Source: Betaproteobacteria bacterium
GTDB taxonomy: Bacteria > Pseudomonadota > Gammaproteobacteria > Burkholderiales > Casimicrobiaceae
Assembly: GCA_013298145.1 (NCBI GenBank)
Contig: JAAFJO010000001.1
Location: 744,001 to 808,000 of the forward strand
Direction of reading: 5' to 3'
DNA: 64,000 nt
Shown: in pieces, positions 44,568-53,313 of the stretch
Numbering within the stretch: the stretch's first letter is position 1
Layout of the letters: each line of letters starts with the position of its first letter
The notes under the pieces: model-generated
What the model was told of the DNA's origin: nothing
Seen by the model: only the letters and a program-made list of their open reading frames with translations
Database searches by the model: none
Position numbers and translations under genes: made by a program

Positions 44568-47093
44568 ATGAACATTCGTCAAAAACTTTTGCTTGGTACC
44601 ACGTTGCTGGCTGTTGTACCTGTTGCGCTCACGGCAGCCGGACTATGGGCAGGCGCCTCTGCGCTAACAAGCCGCACCATTAATACGCAGACGGAGCAGG
44701 AATTAGTGGCGCTAAGAGAAGCTCGGCGTCAAGCGCTGATTGACGAGTTCAATTCGCGTGTCTCTGATGTATCTACCATCGCCGCGCAGCGCTCAACCCT
44801 CGACGCCTTCAAAGCGTTCCGGGCGAGCTATACAACAGCCGCAAAAGACGCTGCAAAAAGCGACCTGACGGGCGCAACGGCGGCGATGAATAGTTATCTC
44901 CAACAACAATTTAAAGCTGAATTTGAACGACGAAATGCTGATGCAACCCCAGATTTGAGCCGCTTTGTGAGCGCGCGTGACGAGAACAGTATTGCGCTTC
45001 AAGCCGCGTTCATCACGTCTAACCCAAATCCACTGGGCCAGAAGGAAAAGCTCGCCGCGCCAGCCTATGACTTTCCATATGGACGAGCGCACGCAACCTT
45101 TCATCCGAGCTTCGAACGGACGCAAAAACTCCAAAATTTCTACGACTTATTCCTAGTGGACATCGAGACAGACAACGTCGTCTACACGGTGTTTAAAGAA
45201 CTTGACTTCGCAACCAATTTGTCGAGCGGCATCGCAGCAAACTCTAAGCTGGCGGAAGCCTACTTCAAGATGAAATCGGCGCCTAAGCGCGACGCTACCT
45301 ATCTCAGCGACTTCTCTCCCTACATCCCCTCCTATAACGATCAAGCCGCGTTTATATCGGTGCCGTTGTATGACGGTGATCGTCAGGTCGCGGTGCTGCT
45401 TGCCCAGTACCCGCTCGATAAGATCACCGATGCAATGACTTCAGACCGTCAATGGAAAAAGGTGGGCCTAGGCGACTCAGGAGACGTGTTTCTCGTGGGC
45501 GCGGATAAAAAAATGCGCTCCAACGCACGCTATCTCTTAGAGAACAAAGACGGTTTCGCAAAGACGCTCGCAGGCAAGCTTTCGGCGACCGAGCAGCAGA
45601 CGGTGCTTCGGAAGGAAACGACGGTGGGGCTTGTAACGATCGACACCGAAGAGGTAAAGAGCGCTATCGAAGGGAAAGAGGGCTTTATTGATTACATCGA
45701 CTACCGCGGCGTGCGATCACTGGCGGCGTATGCACCCGTCCGCGTGCAGGGTCTCAACTGGGCAATCGTTGCAAAAATTGATCAAGCTGAAGCGGTCAAA
45801 CCGCTTGACGAGCTAAACCGCGCCTCGCTACTTCGCGCTGTGTTGATTGGACTAGGGATCCTTGTAGTCGCCGGCGCAGTAGTCCTGGTGTTTCTCAAGC
45901 GATTCCTCGATCCTATTGAAAAGCTGGCATCTACAGTGAAGGCCGTGGCAGGCGGTGAAAGCCAGGCGCGCTCGAAACTCACTGTTCGGGACGAGATTGG
46001 TGATCTTGGGCGCTCATTCGACAACCTACTCGATGAACGGATTGCTTCTCTAGAGGCAGCGAAAAAAGAGAACGAGCAGCTCAATAACTCTGTGATCTCA
46101 TTGCTGCAAACTGTTTTCCAACTCTCAAATCGCGATTTGACGGTTCGCGCCCCGGTGACTGCCGACGTGGTGGGAACGGTTTCATCGTCGGTCAACCAGT
46201 TAGCTGAAGAAACGGGCCGCACCCTGAGCGATGTGCGTGATGTTGCCGATAGCGTGCGGCAAACTTCGAACGCTGTTCGTGAGCGCTCGTTACAGGTTGA
46301 AGACGCGGCTCACCAGGAGCGCCGTGCGCTCGAAGCGATGGCAAACACGCTGACGCAAACCACTGAGCAGTTGGTTAAAGTAGCGGCGCTCGCCCATCGG
46401 TCAAACGGTGCAGCAGAACAAGCCGCAGGGGCAACGCTCACCGCGATGAACGCAGTAGAGGGCACCGTCACTGGCATGGACTCGCTTCGCCAATCCATCT
46501 CCGAGATGGAAAAGCGCTTTAAGCGATTGGGCGAGCGCTCGCAGGAAATTACCTCGGCTGTTGCGCTGGTCAATACGATTGCAGAGCGCACGCACGTACT
46601 GGCGCTTAACGCATCCATGCAAGCAGCAACAGCGGGTGAGGCGGGCCGTGGCTTCGCGGTGGTGGCCGAAGAGGTGCAGCGACTTTCGGATAGCTCGCGT
46701 CAAGCAACCGCACAAATCTCGCAGCTCGTCAACAACATTCAAGGTGAGACCAACGAAACGCTCTTTACTGTAAATCGATTGATCACGGACGTGGTTAAAC
46801 AGTCTGAGCTTGCGCAAGAGGCTGGCATGCAGATGGCGCAAACGCGCATGACCACACAAGAACTCGTGGCGCTTGTGCAAGAGATTGCAGCTTCTGCGGA
46901 GGATCAGAACCGATTGGCGATTGAGCTCCAGCAAAGCGTTGTGAGTCTTGCAGAGGAGACAACGCGCACAAGTCAGGCCATTGAGGAGCAAACCACGAGT
47001 ACTCAGCAGTTGGTGGAATATTCTGATCGCCTAGCCGCATCGGTCGGTCAGTTCAAACTGTCTAGCGACGACAGCGTTGCGCAGTCTGCATGA
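44568..47093 (+). CDS. pilJ: PilJ-like chemoreceptor with Cache-like sensor
   Basis: An 841-residue transmembrane receptor. Membrane segments lie at about residues 8-30 and 420-442 (LIGLGILVVAGAVVLVFL). The periplasmic part of about 390 residues resembles a double Cache domain (YDLFLVDIETDNVVYTVFKE and GDSGDVFLVGADKKM motifs) rather than the four-helix PilJ domains of Pseudomonas. HAMP-like linkers follow (FLDPIEKLASTVKAVAGGE). The cytoplasmic coiled coil has the signalling tip TIAERTHVLALNASMQAATAGE and EVQRLSDSSRQAT, which is PilJ-like (no usual EAARAGE). It ends with a CheA-facing coil. Ligand unknown. Confidence 0.85.
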   Translation: MNIRQKLLLGTTLLAVVPVALTAAGLWAGASALTSRTINTQTEQELVALREARRQALIDEFNSRVSDVSTIAAQRSTLDAFKAFRASYTTAAKDAAKSDLTGATAAMNSYLQQQFKAEFERRNADATPDLSRFVSARDENSIALQAAFITSNPNPLGQKEKLAAPAYDFPYGRAHATFHPSFERTQKLQNFYDLFLVDIETDNVVYTVFKELDFATNLSSGIAANSKLAEAYFKMKSAPKRDATYLSDFSPYIPSYNDQAAFISVPLYDGDRQVAVLLAQYPLDKITDAMTSDRQWKKVGLGDSGDVFLVGADKKMRSNARYLLENKDGFAKTLAGKLSATEQQTVLRKETTVGLVTIDTEEVKSAIEGKEGFIDYIDYRGVRSLAAYAPVRVQGLNWAIVAKIDQAEAVKPLDELNRASLLRAVLIGLGILVVAGAVVLVFLKRFLDPIEKLASTVKAVAGGESQARSKLTVRDEIGDLGRSFDNLLDERIASLEAAKKENEQLNNSVISLLQTVFQLSNRDLTVRAPVTADVVGTVSSSVNQLAEETGRTLSDVRDVADSVRQTSNAVRERSLQVEDAAHQERRALEAMANTLTQTTEQLVKVAALAHRSNGAAEQAAGATLTAMNAVEGTVTGMDSLRQSISEMEKRFKRLGERSQEITSAVALVNTIAERTHVLALNASMQAATAGEAGRGFAVVAEEVQRLSDSSRQATAQISQLVNNIQGETNETLFTVNRLITDVVKQSELAQEAGMQMAQTRMTTQELVALVQEIAASAEDQNRLAIELQQSVVSLAEETTRTSQAIEEQTTSTQQLVEYSDRLAASVGQFKLSSDDSVAQSA

Positions 47094-47124
47094 TGCGGGC
47101 AGCATCTAAGTCGCGCAAATCACG

Positions 47125-49944
47125 ATGAAACTTGCTGAGCTGATTGAGCTTCTCGCAACAGAGTACCAAGCCGGGCTTCCCGCAGTACGCACTGCTTTCG
47201 AATCGATCGCCTCAAGCCGTGCGGTGCTGTCCGAGGATGCTGCATTAGACAATGCAGTCGAGTTTATCGAGCGTACACGGGTTGCGATCGAAATGGCCGG
47301 GCTTTCTGCAGCGTCCAAATTGCTGGCGCACTCGATTGACGTCATAGCGTCCTGCGATACAGCGCTATCGCGCGATGACCGTTCGCTTCGAGCTGCGTGG
47401 CTGTCGCAGACTGTTGACGCCGTCGACGCCTACCTCTCAAACGGCGCGGCAGTTGAAAGCGTAGAGCTGCTTTACGCGCAAGCACTCAGCTCTCCCCTTG
47501 AGCCAGATTCCGAGTGGCTGGATGCATTTGCTGCAACGCTCACCATTAGACCTAGCTTGTCAGGCGGAGACGATGACGCCAGTGCCCTAAACATCGAAAT
47601 AACCGAAGCAAATGTTTCGCTCGATGTTCGCAACGCTGATCCAGAACTCTTAAGTGCGATGCTCGCCGACGCGCCGCGACAGCTTGATCGCCTCCACCGT
47701 GATCTCGTCGAGATTGAGTTAGCCGAGGTGCGCGTGAACGGGCGGCTCGCCGAAGCGCAGCGTGTCGCGCACACGCTTAAAGGCTCCGGGAACATTATCG
47801 GGATTCCTGGGGTTGCAAACATTGCACACCGGTTAGAGGACGTGTTGATTTGGCTTGATGGCGGGGAAGGAGATCCTGCTGCGCATGCGCTTGCACTTCG
47901 TGATGCACGAGTTGCGACCGATTCATTGTCGCAAGCCGTCGCGCATCTCAACGGAGATGAAGCACCCCCTGGCTATTTGCTCGCTGTACTCGAACGGATG
48001 CAGGCGTGGGCTACGGCAATCGAGCAGGACGAGGCGAACTACTTTCTTCCGCCCCCGATTGAGACGACGAGCACCGCGCCTGTTGCAGCCGATTCGGCAG
48101 ACGCAATCGGAGAGCTGCGCGTTAGCGACGCGGTGACGCTTCGCGTGTCGAGCGATCGGATCGGTGAGCTTGTGATGCGGGCGGGTGAATCGCTTGCAGG
48201 TGCGCAACGCGTGGCGCGAACGTTGCGCCGAATCGATGCGCGCCTCTCGCAGGCAGATGAACAACGACGCCTGCTGCGTCAGAAGCTCGAAGAGCTACAG
48301 CGCTTGATTGATCGCCAGGTGGTTGTACTGGAAGAGAAACGCAATGCAAACGAGCAGTTCGATCCTCTTGAGTTTGATCGCTATGACAGCTTGCATATCC
48401 TGTCGCGAACGCTCTCCGAGGCCGTGCAAGATCAGGATGACCTCGCGCGCGAGGCGCAGCAAGATCTCCGCGATACGCTCCTCGCACTACGCGAAGATGA
48501 GCGCGGACTACGCGAACAGCATCGCACGCTTCTTGAGTCGCGGCTGGTTCCTTTTGCAAGCCTCATTTCAAGACTACGTCGCAGCGTTGAGCAAACGGCC
48601 AACGAGCTCGATAAGCCCGTGCGGTTATCGATTCGAGGTGAGCAAACTACGATTGATTCAAGCGTGCTCGGTCAGCTGACCGAGCCGCTGCTTCATATAC
48701 TTCGCAATGCAGTGGATCACGGCATCGAAGATTCCGCTGAGCGCATGCTCAGAGGCAAGTCAGCAGGCGGCGAGATCGTCATTGAATGTCAGCGTGAAGG
48801 TGCGCAAGTGGTGATCCGTTGCCACGACGATGGCCGTGGTATTGATGCAGCGCGTGTTCGCGATAAGGCGGTCGCGGAAGGCTTGATCTCGCATGACGCG
48901 GAGCTCAGTCGTGACGAAGTGATCGAGCTCGTGCTGCAACGAGGCTTTTCGACAAAAGCCGATGTGAGCCAGGTGTCGGGGCGTGGGATCGGAATGGACG
49001 TGGTCGCCGAGCGCATGCGTGCATTGAAGGGGGCGCTCTCGATTAGATCCGAACCTGGCGCAGGCACCGAAATCCTGATGCGGGTCCCTGTTACTGCAGG
49101 GCTCGCGCAGTCCCTCGTAGTTGACGTCGCGAATGAGCGCGTTGCGATTGCGAGCGACCATGTGATTACCGCGCTGCCCCCAGGTTCATGCGAAATTGCT
49201 GTGGGGCCCGATAGCCAAATAGTCGTTGAGTGTGAGTTCGCGGGCGTGCGCTATCCCGTTCTGTCGCTTGCAGAGTGGCTTGGATTTAGCGGTCGCGTTT
49301 CGCCGGATGAGCGCGCAAAAAATGCAGTGGTACTCGCTCACTCGGATCGCGGCCCGATTGCTCTTTCCGTGGACCGCGTCGTGGATGTTCGCGAATTCGT
49401 TCTTCAAAACGTGGGCTCGATCCTGAGCAAAATCCCCGGACTATCGGTTGGCTCGATTGGCGACGTGGGTACGCCCATCTTTTTGATTGATCCGGCCGCA
49501 CTTGCTCGGAAGGCGGAATCGAAAGTGACGCTGAGCGCGGCCATACGCTTGCGCCAGCGAGCTGAAGCTGAGCGGGTTCGCATTCTGGTGGTTGACGATG
49601 CGCTCTCAGCGCGTCGCGCGCTTCGCCAGTCGTTTGAGAACAGTGGTTTTGAGGTGGTCATGGCTGCCGACGGATTTGAAGCGCTGGAGGCGCTGCGCCG
49701 CCACCCCATTGCGCTGATTGCGACCGACCTTGAAATGCCAAACCTCAACGGCGTGGAGCTCGCGCGTCGTGTGCGAGAGGTGCCGGCGTGGTCTTTGCTG
49801 CCGATCATCATGATCACTTCGCGAAGTGGTGAGCGCCATCGGGTCGTCGCGGACGCGGCGGGCGTCGATCGCTACCTCACCAAGCCGTTTTCTGATGTGC
49901 TTCTTATCGAAACTGCCAAATCGCTCCTGCAGCAGCGGGCCTAG
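47125..49944 (+). CDS. chpA: ChpA-type hybrid histidine kinase
   Basis: A 939-residue CheA-like kinase of the type IV pilus chemosensory system. Layout: an N-terminal helical region of unknown type, one Hpt domain with the phospho-His in VAHTLKGSGNIIGI (near residue 216), a long coiled-coil dimerisation stretch (370-500), HATPase motifs HILRNAVDHGIEDSAE, CHDDGRGIDAARV and VSGRGIGMDVVAERM, a CheW-like domain (about 660-790), and a receiver with DDALSARRALRQSFE and the phospho-Asp in IATDLEMPNLNG. It has only one clear Hpt, unlike the many in Pseudomonas ChpA. It starts 31 bases after pilJ. Confidence 0.9.
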   Translation: MKLAELIELLATEYQAGLPAVRTAFESIASSRAVLSEDAALDNAVEFIERTRVAIEMAGLSAASKLLAHSIDVIASCDTALSRDDRSLRAAWLSQTVDAVDAYLSNGAAVESVELLYAQALSSPLEPDSEWLDAFAATLTIRPSLSGGDDDASALNIEITEANVSLDVRNADPELLSAMLADAPRQLDRLHRDLVEIELAEVRVNGRLAEAQRVAHTLKGSGNIIGIPGVANIAHRLEDVLIWLDGGEGDPAAHALALRDARVATDSLSQAVAHLNGDEAPPGYLLAVLERMQAWATAIEQDEANYFLPPPIETTSTAPVAADSADAIGELRVSDAVTLRVSSDRIGELVMRAGESLAGAQRVARTLRRIDARLSQADEQRRLLRQKLEELQRLIDRQVVVLEEKRNANEQFDPLEFDRYDSLHILSRTLSEAVQDQDDLAREAQQDLRDTLLALREDERGLREQHRTLLESRLVPFASLISRLRRSVEQTANELDKPVRLSIRGEQTTIDSSVLGQLTEPLLHILRNAVDHGIEDSAERMLRGKSAGGEIVIECQREGAQVVIRCHDDGRGIDAARVRDKAVAEGLISHDAELSRDEVIELVLQRGFSTKADVSQVSGRGIGMDVVAERMRALKGALSIRSEPGAGTEILMRVPVTAGLAQSLVVDVANERVAIASDHVITALPPGSCEIAVGPDSQIVVECEFAGVRYPVLSLAEWLGFSGRVSPDERAKNAVVLAHSDRGPIALSVDRVVDVREFVLQNVGSILSKIPGLSVGSIGDVGTPIFLIDPAALARKAESKVTLSAAIRLRQRAEAERVRILVVDDALSARRALRQSFENSGFEVVMAADGFEALEALRRHPIALIATDLEMPNLNGVELARRVREVPAWSLLPIIMITSRSGERHRVVADAAGVDRYLTKPFSDVLLIETAKSLLQQRA

Positions 49945-50012
49945 GCGGCATTTCGACGCAGATTACCCGCTCCTGATCTACACGCCGCCGCGTGTACGTT
50001 GCAGAAACGATC

Positions 50013-50029
50013 TCTCAGCTCAGCTGAGA
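50013..50029. repeat. Perfect 17-bp palindrome between chpA and phoR
   Basis: TCTCAGCT-C-AGCTGAGA is a perfect 8-bp dyad with a one-base centre, in the 167-base gap between the converging chpA and phoR genes. No T-run follows, so it may be a protein site or a factor-dependent termination aid. Confidence 0.45.
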
Positions 50030-50111
50030 CCGGGGCTGCGCGCACATTGAATGAAGAAGCAACTGCTCAATTTAACGCGCGTTCGCCCCGATTAGTACAG
50101 GGCTTTACCGC

Positions 50112-51368
50112 CTAGGTTGTCTCGTTATCACCCTGAGAAAAGCGCAATCTAAACGTTGAACCTTTGCCCAGTTCAGAGTCCACCTCCAAGCGGCCACGAT
50201 GCCGTTGCAGGACGTGCTTCACGATGGCGAGCCCAAGCCCCGTGCCGCCTGTGTCCCGAGAGCGCGAACGGTCAACGCGATAGAAGCGCTCAGTCAGTCG
50301 GGGCAGATGCTCGGACGCAATGCCGAGGCCGGTATCGCGCACTTCCACGACCACCGCACCAGAGACGCGTCGCACCGATGCCGAAATTTCGCCGCCGGGT
50401 GGCGTGTAGCGCACAGCATTGGAAAGCAGGTTTGTGAGTGCGGTGCGAAGCTCGGTTGGGCTCCCACGCATGTCGATGCCAAGCGGCGCATCGATTGTCA
50501 ATGTGTGCGAGCCCGCCGATAGCGCTGAGGCATCTTCATACGCATCGCGTAATACCGCGCCGACATCGACAGGCACCGCTTCGCTCGGGATCTGTTCGTT
50601 TTCGAGTCGAGCAAGCGTGAGCAAATCGGCGACCAGCCGCTGCATATTGGTCGTTTGTGTTTCGATCAATCCGATGTAGCGCGTGCGGTCCGTCTCGGGG
50701 AGTGGCAGATCGCGAATCGTTTCGAGGTAGCCACTCATCACGGTGAGTGGCGTGCGTAATTCATGGGATACGTTCGCGACGAAATCGCGGCGCATGCGAT
50801 CAAGGCGCTCACGGTCGGTCACGTCACGAGTGAGTAAAAGTCTCGAATCGTCACGCAGAATTTCGAGCCGGAAAGAAAGTGTTCGCGAATCAATGGCAAT
50901 TACGGGCTCGAGTGAACTTGGCACTTGTAAGTAATTCAAAAACTCGGGTGCCCGAATGAGTTGACCAATCGGTTTTCCCATGTCCCGAAACGCATCGAGC
51001 TTGTGCATCACGAGCGCCGATTGATTGCACCAAACGATTCGATTTTCGCGATCAAGCAGAAACAAACCATCCGGAATCGCATTGGTGATCTGGCGTCGCT
51101 GCGCAATTTCGGCATCGCGATCACGCAGATTTTGTTCGCCGGCTTTGAGTTTCTCGCGCAAGTGCGTGGTGAGTTCATCAAAGGCGAACGATTGCGCTGC
51201 CGGATCGCGCAAGAGTTCGCGAACATCGCGCTCTTGCCGACGCGCCATCAACAGGAAGTAAACCGCCGCACACAGAAAAAAAAGAAAACCCACCCACGGG
51301 GTTAGCCAGATACTGCCGCCGATCACCAGGATCGCGCAGACCGCGAAGGCGCGTGTAAGCGTTGTCAT
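50112..51368 (-). CDS. phoR: Phosphate-regulon sensor histidine kinase
   Basis: A 418-residue kinase paired with PhoB. Two N-terminal membrane segments (AFAVCAILVIGGSIWLTPWVG and FLFFLCAAVYFLLM) are followed by a PAS domain (ITNAIPDGLFLLDRENRIVWCNQ), the DHp domain with H-box FVANVSHELRTPLTV, and HATPase motifs LLSNAVRYTPPGG, VRDTGLGIASEHL and GGTGLGLAIVKHVL. ATG 51368 gives the usual PhoR N-terminus 17 bases after phoB; the longer frame from 51428 overlaps phoB by 44 bases. It presumably senses phosphate through PstSCAB-PhoU, which are not in this window. Confidence 0.93.
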   Translation of the reverse strand: MTTLTRAFAVCAILVIGGSIWLTPWVGFLFFLCAAVYFLLMARRQERDVRELLRDPAAQSFAFDELTTHLREKLKAGEQNLRDRDAEIAQRRQITNAIPDGLFLLDRENRIVWCNQSALVMHKLDAFRDMGKPIGQLIRAPEFLNYLQVPSSLEPVIAIDSRTLSFRLEILRDDSRLLLTRDVTDRERLDRMRRDFVANVSHELRTPLTVMSGYLETIRDLPLPETDRTRYIGLIETQTTNMQRLVADLLTLARLENEQIPSEAVPVDVGAVLRDAYEDASALSAGSHTLTIDAPLGIDMRGSPTELRTALTNLLSNAVRYTPPGGEISASVRRVSGAVVVEVRDTGLGIASEHLPRLTERFYRVDRSRSRDTGGTGLGLAIVKHVLQRHRGRLEVDSELGKGSTFRLRFSQGDNETT

Positions 51369-51384
51369 GCAGGAAGTGTATCGA

Positions 51385-52071
51385 TCACGCCTTGCGTAGT
51401 CGGTAGCCACCACCACGAACCGTCTCAATCAGTCGATCATGCGCGCTCGGCTCAAGGGCGACCCGGAGCCTTCGAACATGAACATCGACGGTACGTTCTT
51501 CGATAAACACATGATCGCCCCACACCCCGTCAAGCAAGGCCTGACGCGTGAAAACGCGCTCCGGCCGCGACATCATGAAGCGCAGGAGCCGGAACTCTGT
51601 TGGCCCCACCTTGAGCTCGAGATCGCCCGCGCTCACACGGTGTGATACCGGGTCGAGGCGCAAGCCCGCAATCTCAAGCGCGTTGTCATTGAGTTCGGGC
51701 GCGGCGCGGCGCAGGAGCGCCTTGATTCTCGCAATCAACTCTTTGGGCGAAAACGGCTTGGTGACGTAATCATCCGCGCCCACTTCAAGGCCGAGTACTT
51801 TGTCGTCTTCGTCCGCCCGCGCGGTGAGCATCAACACGGGCAAGTCTTTGGTCCGCTCATCACGGCGAAGCTCTCGCGCGAAATCGATGCCCGGCTTATC
51901 TGGCAACATCCAGTCGAGCACAATGAGATCGGGTAGCGTCTCGTCCACAATGTCTCGCGCGTCTAAAACGGCAGCGACATTTTGAGTATCGAACCCGGCA
52001 TGTTTACAGTGAAGCGCCACCAATTCGGCGATGGCAGGTTCGTCTTCAACGATCAGAATTTTTGCTGGCAT
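51385..52071 (-). CDS. phoB: Phosphate-regulon response regulator
   Basis: A 228-residue OmpR/PhoB-type regulator. The receiver has ILIVEDEPAIAELVALHC, the phospho-Asp in LIVLDWMLPDKPG, and VLMLTARADE with Lys in DYVTKPFSPKEL. The winged helix contains TEFRLLRFMMSRPERVFTRQ and VDVHVRRLRVALEP. It binds Pho boxes and activates phosphate-starvation genes. Three PhoB-like half-sites lie 13-41 bases upstream of its own ATG. No Shine-Dalgarno is evident before ATG 52071. Confidence 0.95.
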   Translation of the reverse strand: MPAKILIVEDEPAIAELVALHCKHAGFDTQNVAAVLDARDIVDETLPDLIVLDWMLPDKPGIDFARELRRDERTKDLPVLMLTARADEDDKVLGLEVGADDYVTKPFSPKELIARIKALLRRAAPELNDNALEIAGLRLDPVSHRVSAGDLELKVGPTEFRLLRFMMSRPERVFTRQALLDGVWGDHVFIEERTVDVHVRRLRVALEPSAHDRLIETVRGGGYRLRKA

Positions 52072-52083
52072 GAGCGAGGTTTT

Positions 52084-52112
52084 ATGACAACCGTGTTACG
52101 CCGCGATGACAA
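52084..52112 (-). promoter_or_regulatory. Pho-box-like triple half-site
   Basis: On the minus strand TTGTCAT, GCGTAAC and TTGTCAT occur at exact 11-base spacing (52112-52106, 52101-52095, 52090-52084), the spacing and sequence of PhoB half-sites. It ends only 12 bases before the phoB ATG, which is too close for ordinary activation, and also lies just upstream of the tRNA-Gly promoter on the other strand. Confidence 0.55.
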
Positions 52113-52124
52113 AAGAAGACACTT

Positions 52125-52130
52125 TATAAT
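52125..52130 (+). promoter_or_regulatory. -10 box of the tRNA-Gly gene
   Basis: A consensus TATAAT lies ten bases before the mature tRNA 5' end. A good -35 at 17-base spacing is lacking; the region there is occupied by the Pho-box-like repeats. Confidence 0.6.
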
Positions 52131-52140
52131 CTGACCTTGT

Positions 52141-52214
52141 GCGGGCGTAGTTCAATGGTAGAACTGTAGCTTCCCAAGCTACTAACGTGGGTTCGATTCC
52201 CATCGCCCGCTCCA
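52141..52214 (+). tRNA. tRNA-Gly (anticodon CCC)
   Basis: Cloverleaf: the acceptor GCGGGCG pairs with CGCCCGC, and the anticodon stem GTAGC/GCTAC encloses TTCCCAA, giving anticodon CCC (reads GGG). The T-arm has GGGTTCGATTCCC, and discriminator T with CCA is encoded. The 3' end is repeated downstream at a 169-bp period. Confidence 0.97.
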
Positions 52215-52383
52215 AATCCAAAAACGCGCGAAAGCGCGTTTTTTTATGGGCGTTGGGAAGCGAACCCACGTTCCAGTGTTGGGTTCGACTCACCGAGCGT
52301 AAGCGAGGTTGGACGCATCGGAAGATGCGGTCGCGAAGCGATGCGGGACACGTAGTGCCCGCACAATCCCATCGCCCGCTCCA
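52215..52383 (+). repeat. 169-bp tRNA-tail repeat, unit 1
   Basis: The unit starts after the tRNA CCA and ends with another copy of the last 17 bases of the tRNA (52367-52383). Inside are an intrinsic terminator (52221-52245), an inverted partial copy of the tRNA T-arm region (52248-52274), a GAACCCA/TGGGTTC hairpin, and several short hairpins (GCATC/GATGC, TCGC/GCGA, GCGGG/CCCGC). Confidence 0.9.
52221..52245 (+). terminator. tRNA-Gly terminator, copy 1
   Basis: AAAACGCGC-GAAA-GCGCGTTTT with a 9-bp stem, GAAA loop and T-run. Copies recur at 52390-52414 and, slightly diverged, at 52559-52586. Confidence 0.9.
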
Positions 52384-52552
52384 AATCCAAAAACGCGCGA
52401 AAGCGCGTTTTTTTATGGGCGTTGGGAAGCGAACCCACGTTCCAGTGTTGGGTTCGACTCACCGAGCGTAAGCGAGGTTGGACGCATCGGAAGATGCGGT
52501 CGCGAAGCGATGCGGGACACGTAGTGCCCGCGCATTCCCATCGCCCGCTCCA
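52384..52552 (+). repeat. 169-bp tRNA-tail repeat, unit 2
   Basis: Almost identical to unit 1 (a few differences near GCACAAT versus GCGCATT), at exactly the same period, again ending in the tRNA 3' 17 bases (52536-52552). A partial third start with its own terminator follows. Confidence 0.9.
52390..52414 (+). terminator. Terminator copy 2 in repeat unit 2
   Basis: Same sequence as the terminator at 52221-52245, displaced by 169 bases. Confidence 0.85.
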
Positions 52553-52558
52553 AGTCCA

Positions 52559-52586
52559 AAAAACGCGCAAAAGCGCGTTTTTTATT
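52559..52586 (+). terminator. Terminator copy 3
   Basis: AACGCGC-AAAA-GCGCGTT with a T-run, slightly diverged from copies 1 and 2; it is the last element of the repeat array. Confidence 0.85.
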
Positions 52587-52768
52587 TACCAGCTACGAGT
52601 TCGTGGCGAAACTTTACGAAGCATGCGTAGCTTGTGCGCAGACGGCAGTGCACGGTGCATGCGTTTGATGACACATGATTTGTCACAAATTAACTCTCTT
52701 GGCCCATTAATCGCCTGGAGTAGAGAGCATAAAAATGTATAAAGACTATTACGTTTCAGATGCGTTTA

Positions 52769-52787
52769 GCCCTTATTAAATAAGGGC
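52769..52787. promoter_or_regulatory. Perfect 19-bp palindrome upstream of a SnoaL-like gene
   Basis: GCCCTTATT-A-AATAAGGGC is a perfect 9-bp dyad with a one-base centre, about 120 bases before the next ATG. It could be a repressor operator; the T/A-rich centre and lack of a T-run make a terminator less likely. Confidence 0.45.
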
Positions 52788-52907
52788 GGAATAGATAAAG
52801 CTATAACGGAAACGATTCACTTGTCGACCCCGTTCGGCCGAGCCTCGGCAGCCCAACAGCGTGCGGCACAATCGCGCCACAGTTTTGTCTTCTAGGGATT
52901 GCTCGCG

Positions 52908-53264
52908 ATGGATGCCGCCACTGTAGTTCAAGCTCAGCTCGATGCTTACAACCGAAAGGACATGGGGGCTTTGCTTCAAACGTTTGCGCCAGATGCGGAG
53001 CAATACGAGCTACACGGCGCACTACTGGCGAAGGGCCACGCCGAGATGAGCGCACGCTTCGCAATTCGCTTTACGGAGCCGAATCTGCACGCGCGCTTGA
53101 TCTCAAGAAACGTGATGGCGAACTTCGTAATCGATCACGAAGAAGTGACGCGTGACTTCAAAGACGGCATCGGCTGTGTGGAAATGATCTGCGTGTACGA
53201 AGTTAGCGATGGCTTGATTGTGAGGGCCAGCTACGCGCTCTCGCCGCCAAGATACCTTCGTTAA
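52908..53264 (+). CDS. SnoaL/NTF2-like protein
   Basis: A 118-residue NTF2-fold protein. The N-terminal helix ATVVQAQLDAYNRKDMGALLQTFAPDAEQYELHG is given in part as VVQAQLDAYNRKDMGALL; it is the standard SnoaL_2 opening, followed by a beta-sheet ending EMICVYEVSDGLIVRASY. Such folds serve as small isomerases or as binding domains. ATG 52908 gives the usual start; the longer frame uses TTG 52899. Function cannot be stated. Confidence 0.82.
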   Translation: MDAATVVQAQLDAYNRKDMGALLQTFAPDAEQYELHGALLAKGHAEMSARFAIRFTEPNLHARLISRNVMANFVIDHEEVTRDFKDGIGCVEMICVYEVSDGLIVRASYALSPPRYLR

Positions 53265-53313
53265 TCAATGCCGCCTTGCTGCGTCGATCAGCTGAATCGT
53301 CCGAGCGATGCCT

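Noticed and set aside
48122..48559. 145-codon minus-strand ORF inside chpA
   Set aside because: Shadow frame of the histidine kinase gene with Arg/His-rich composition; chpA is clearly coding on the plus strand.
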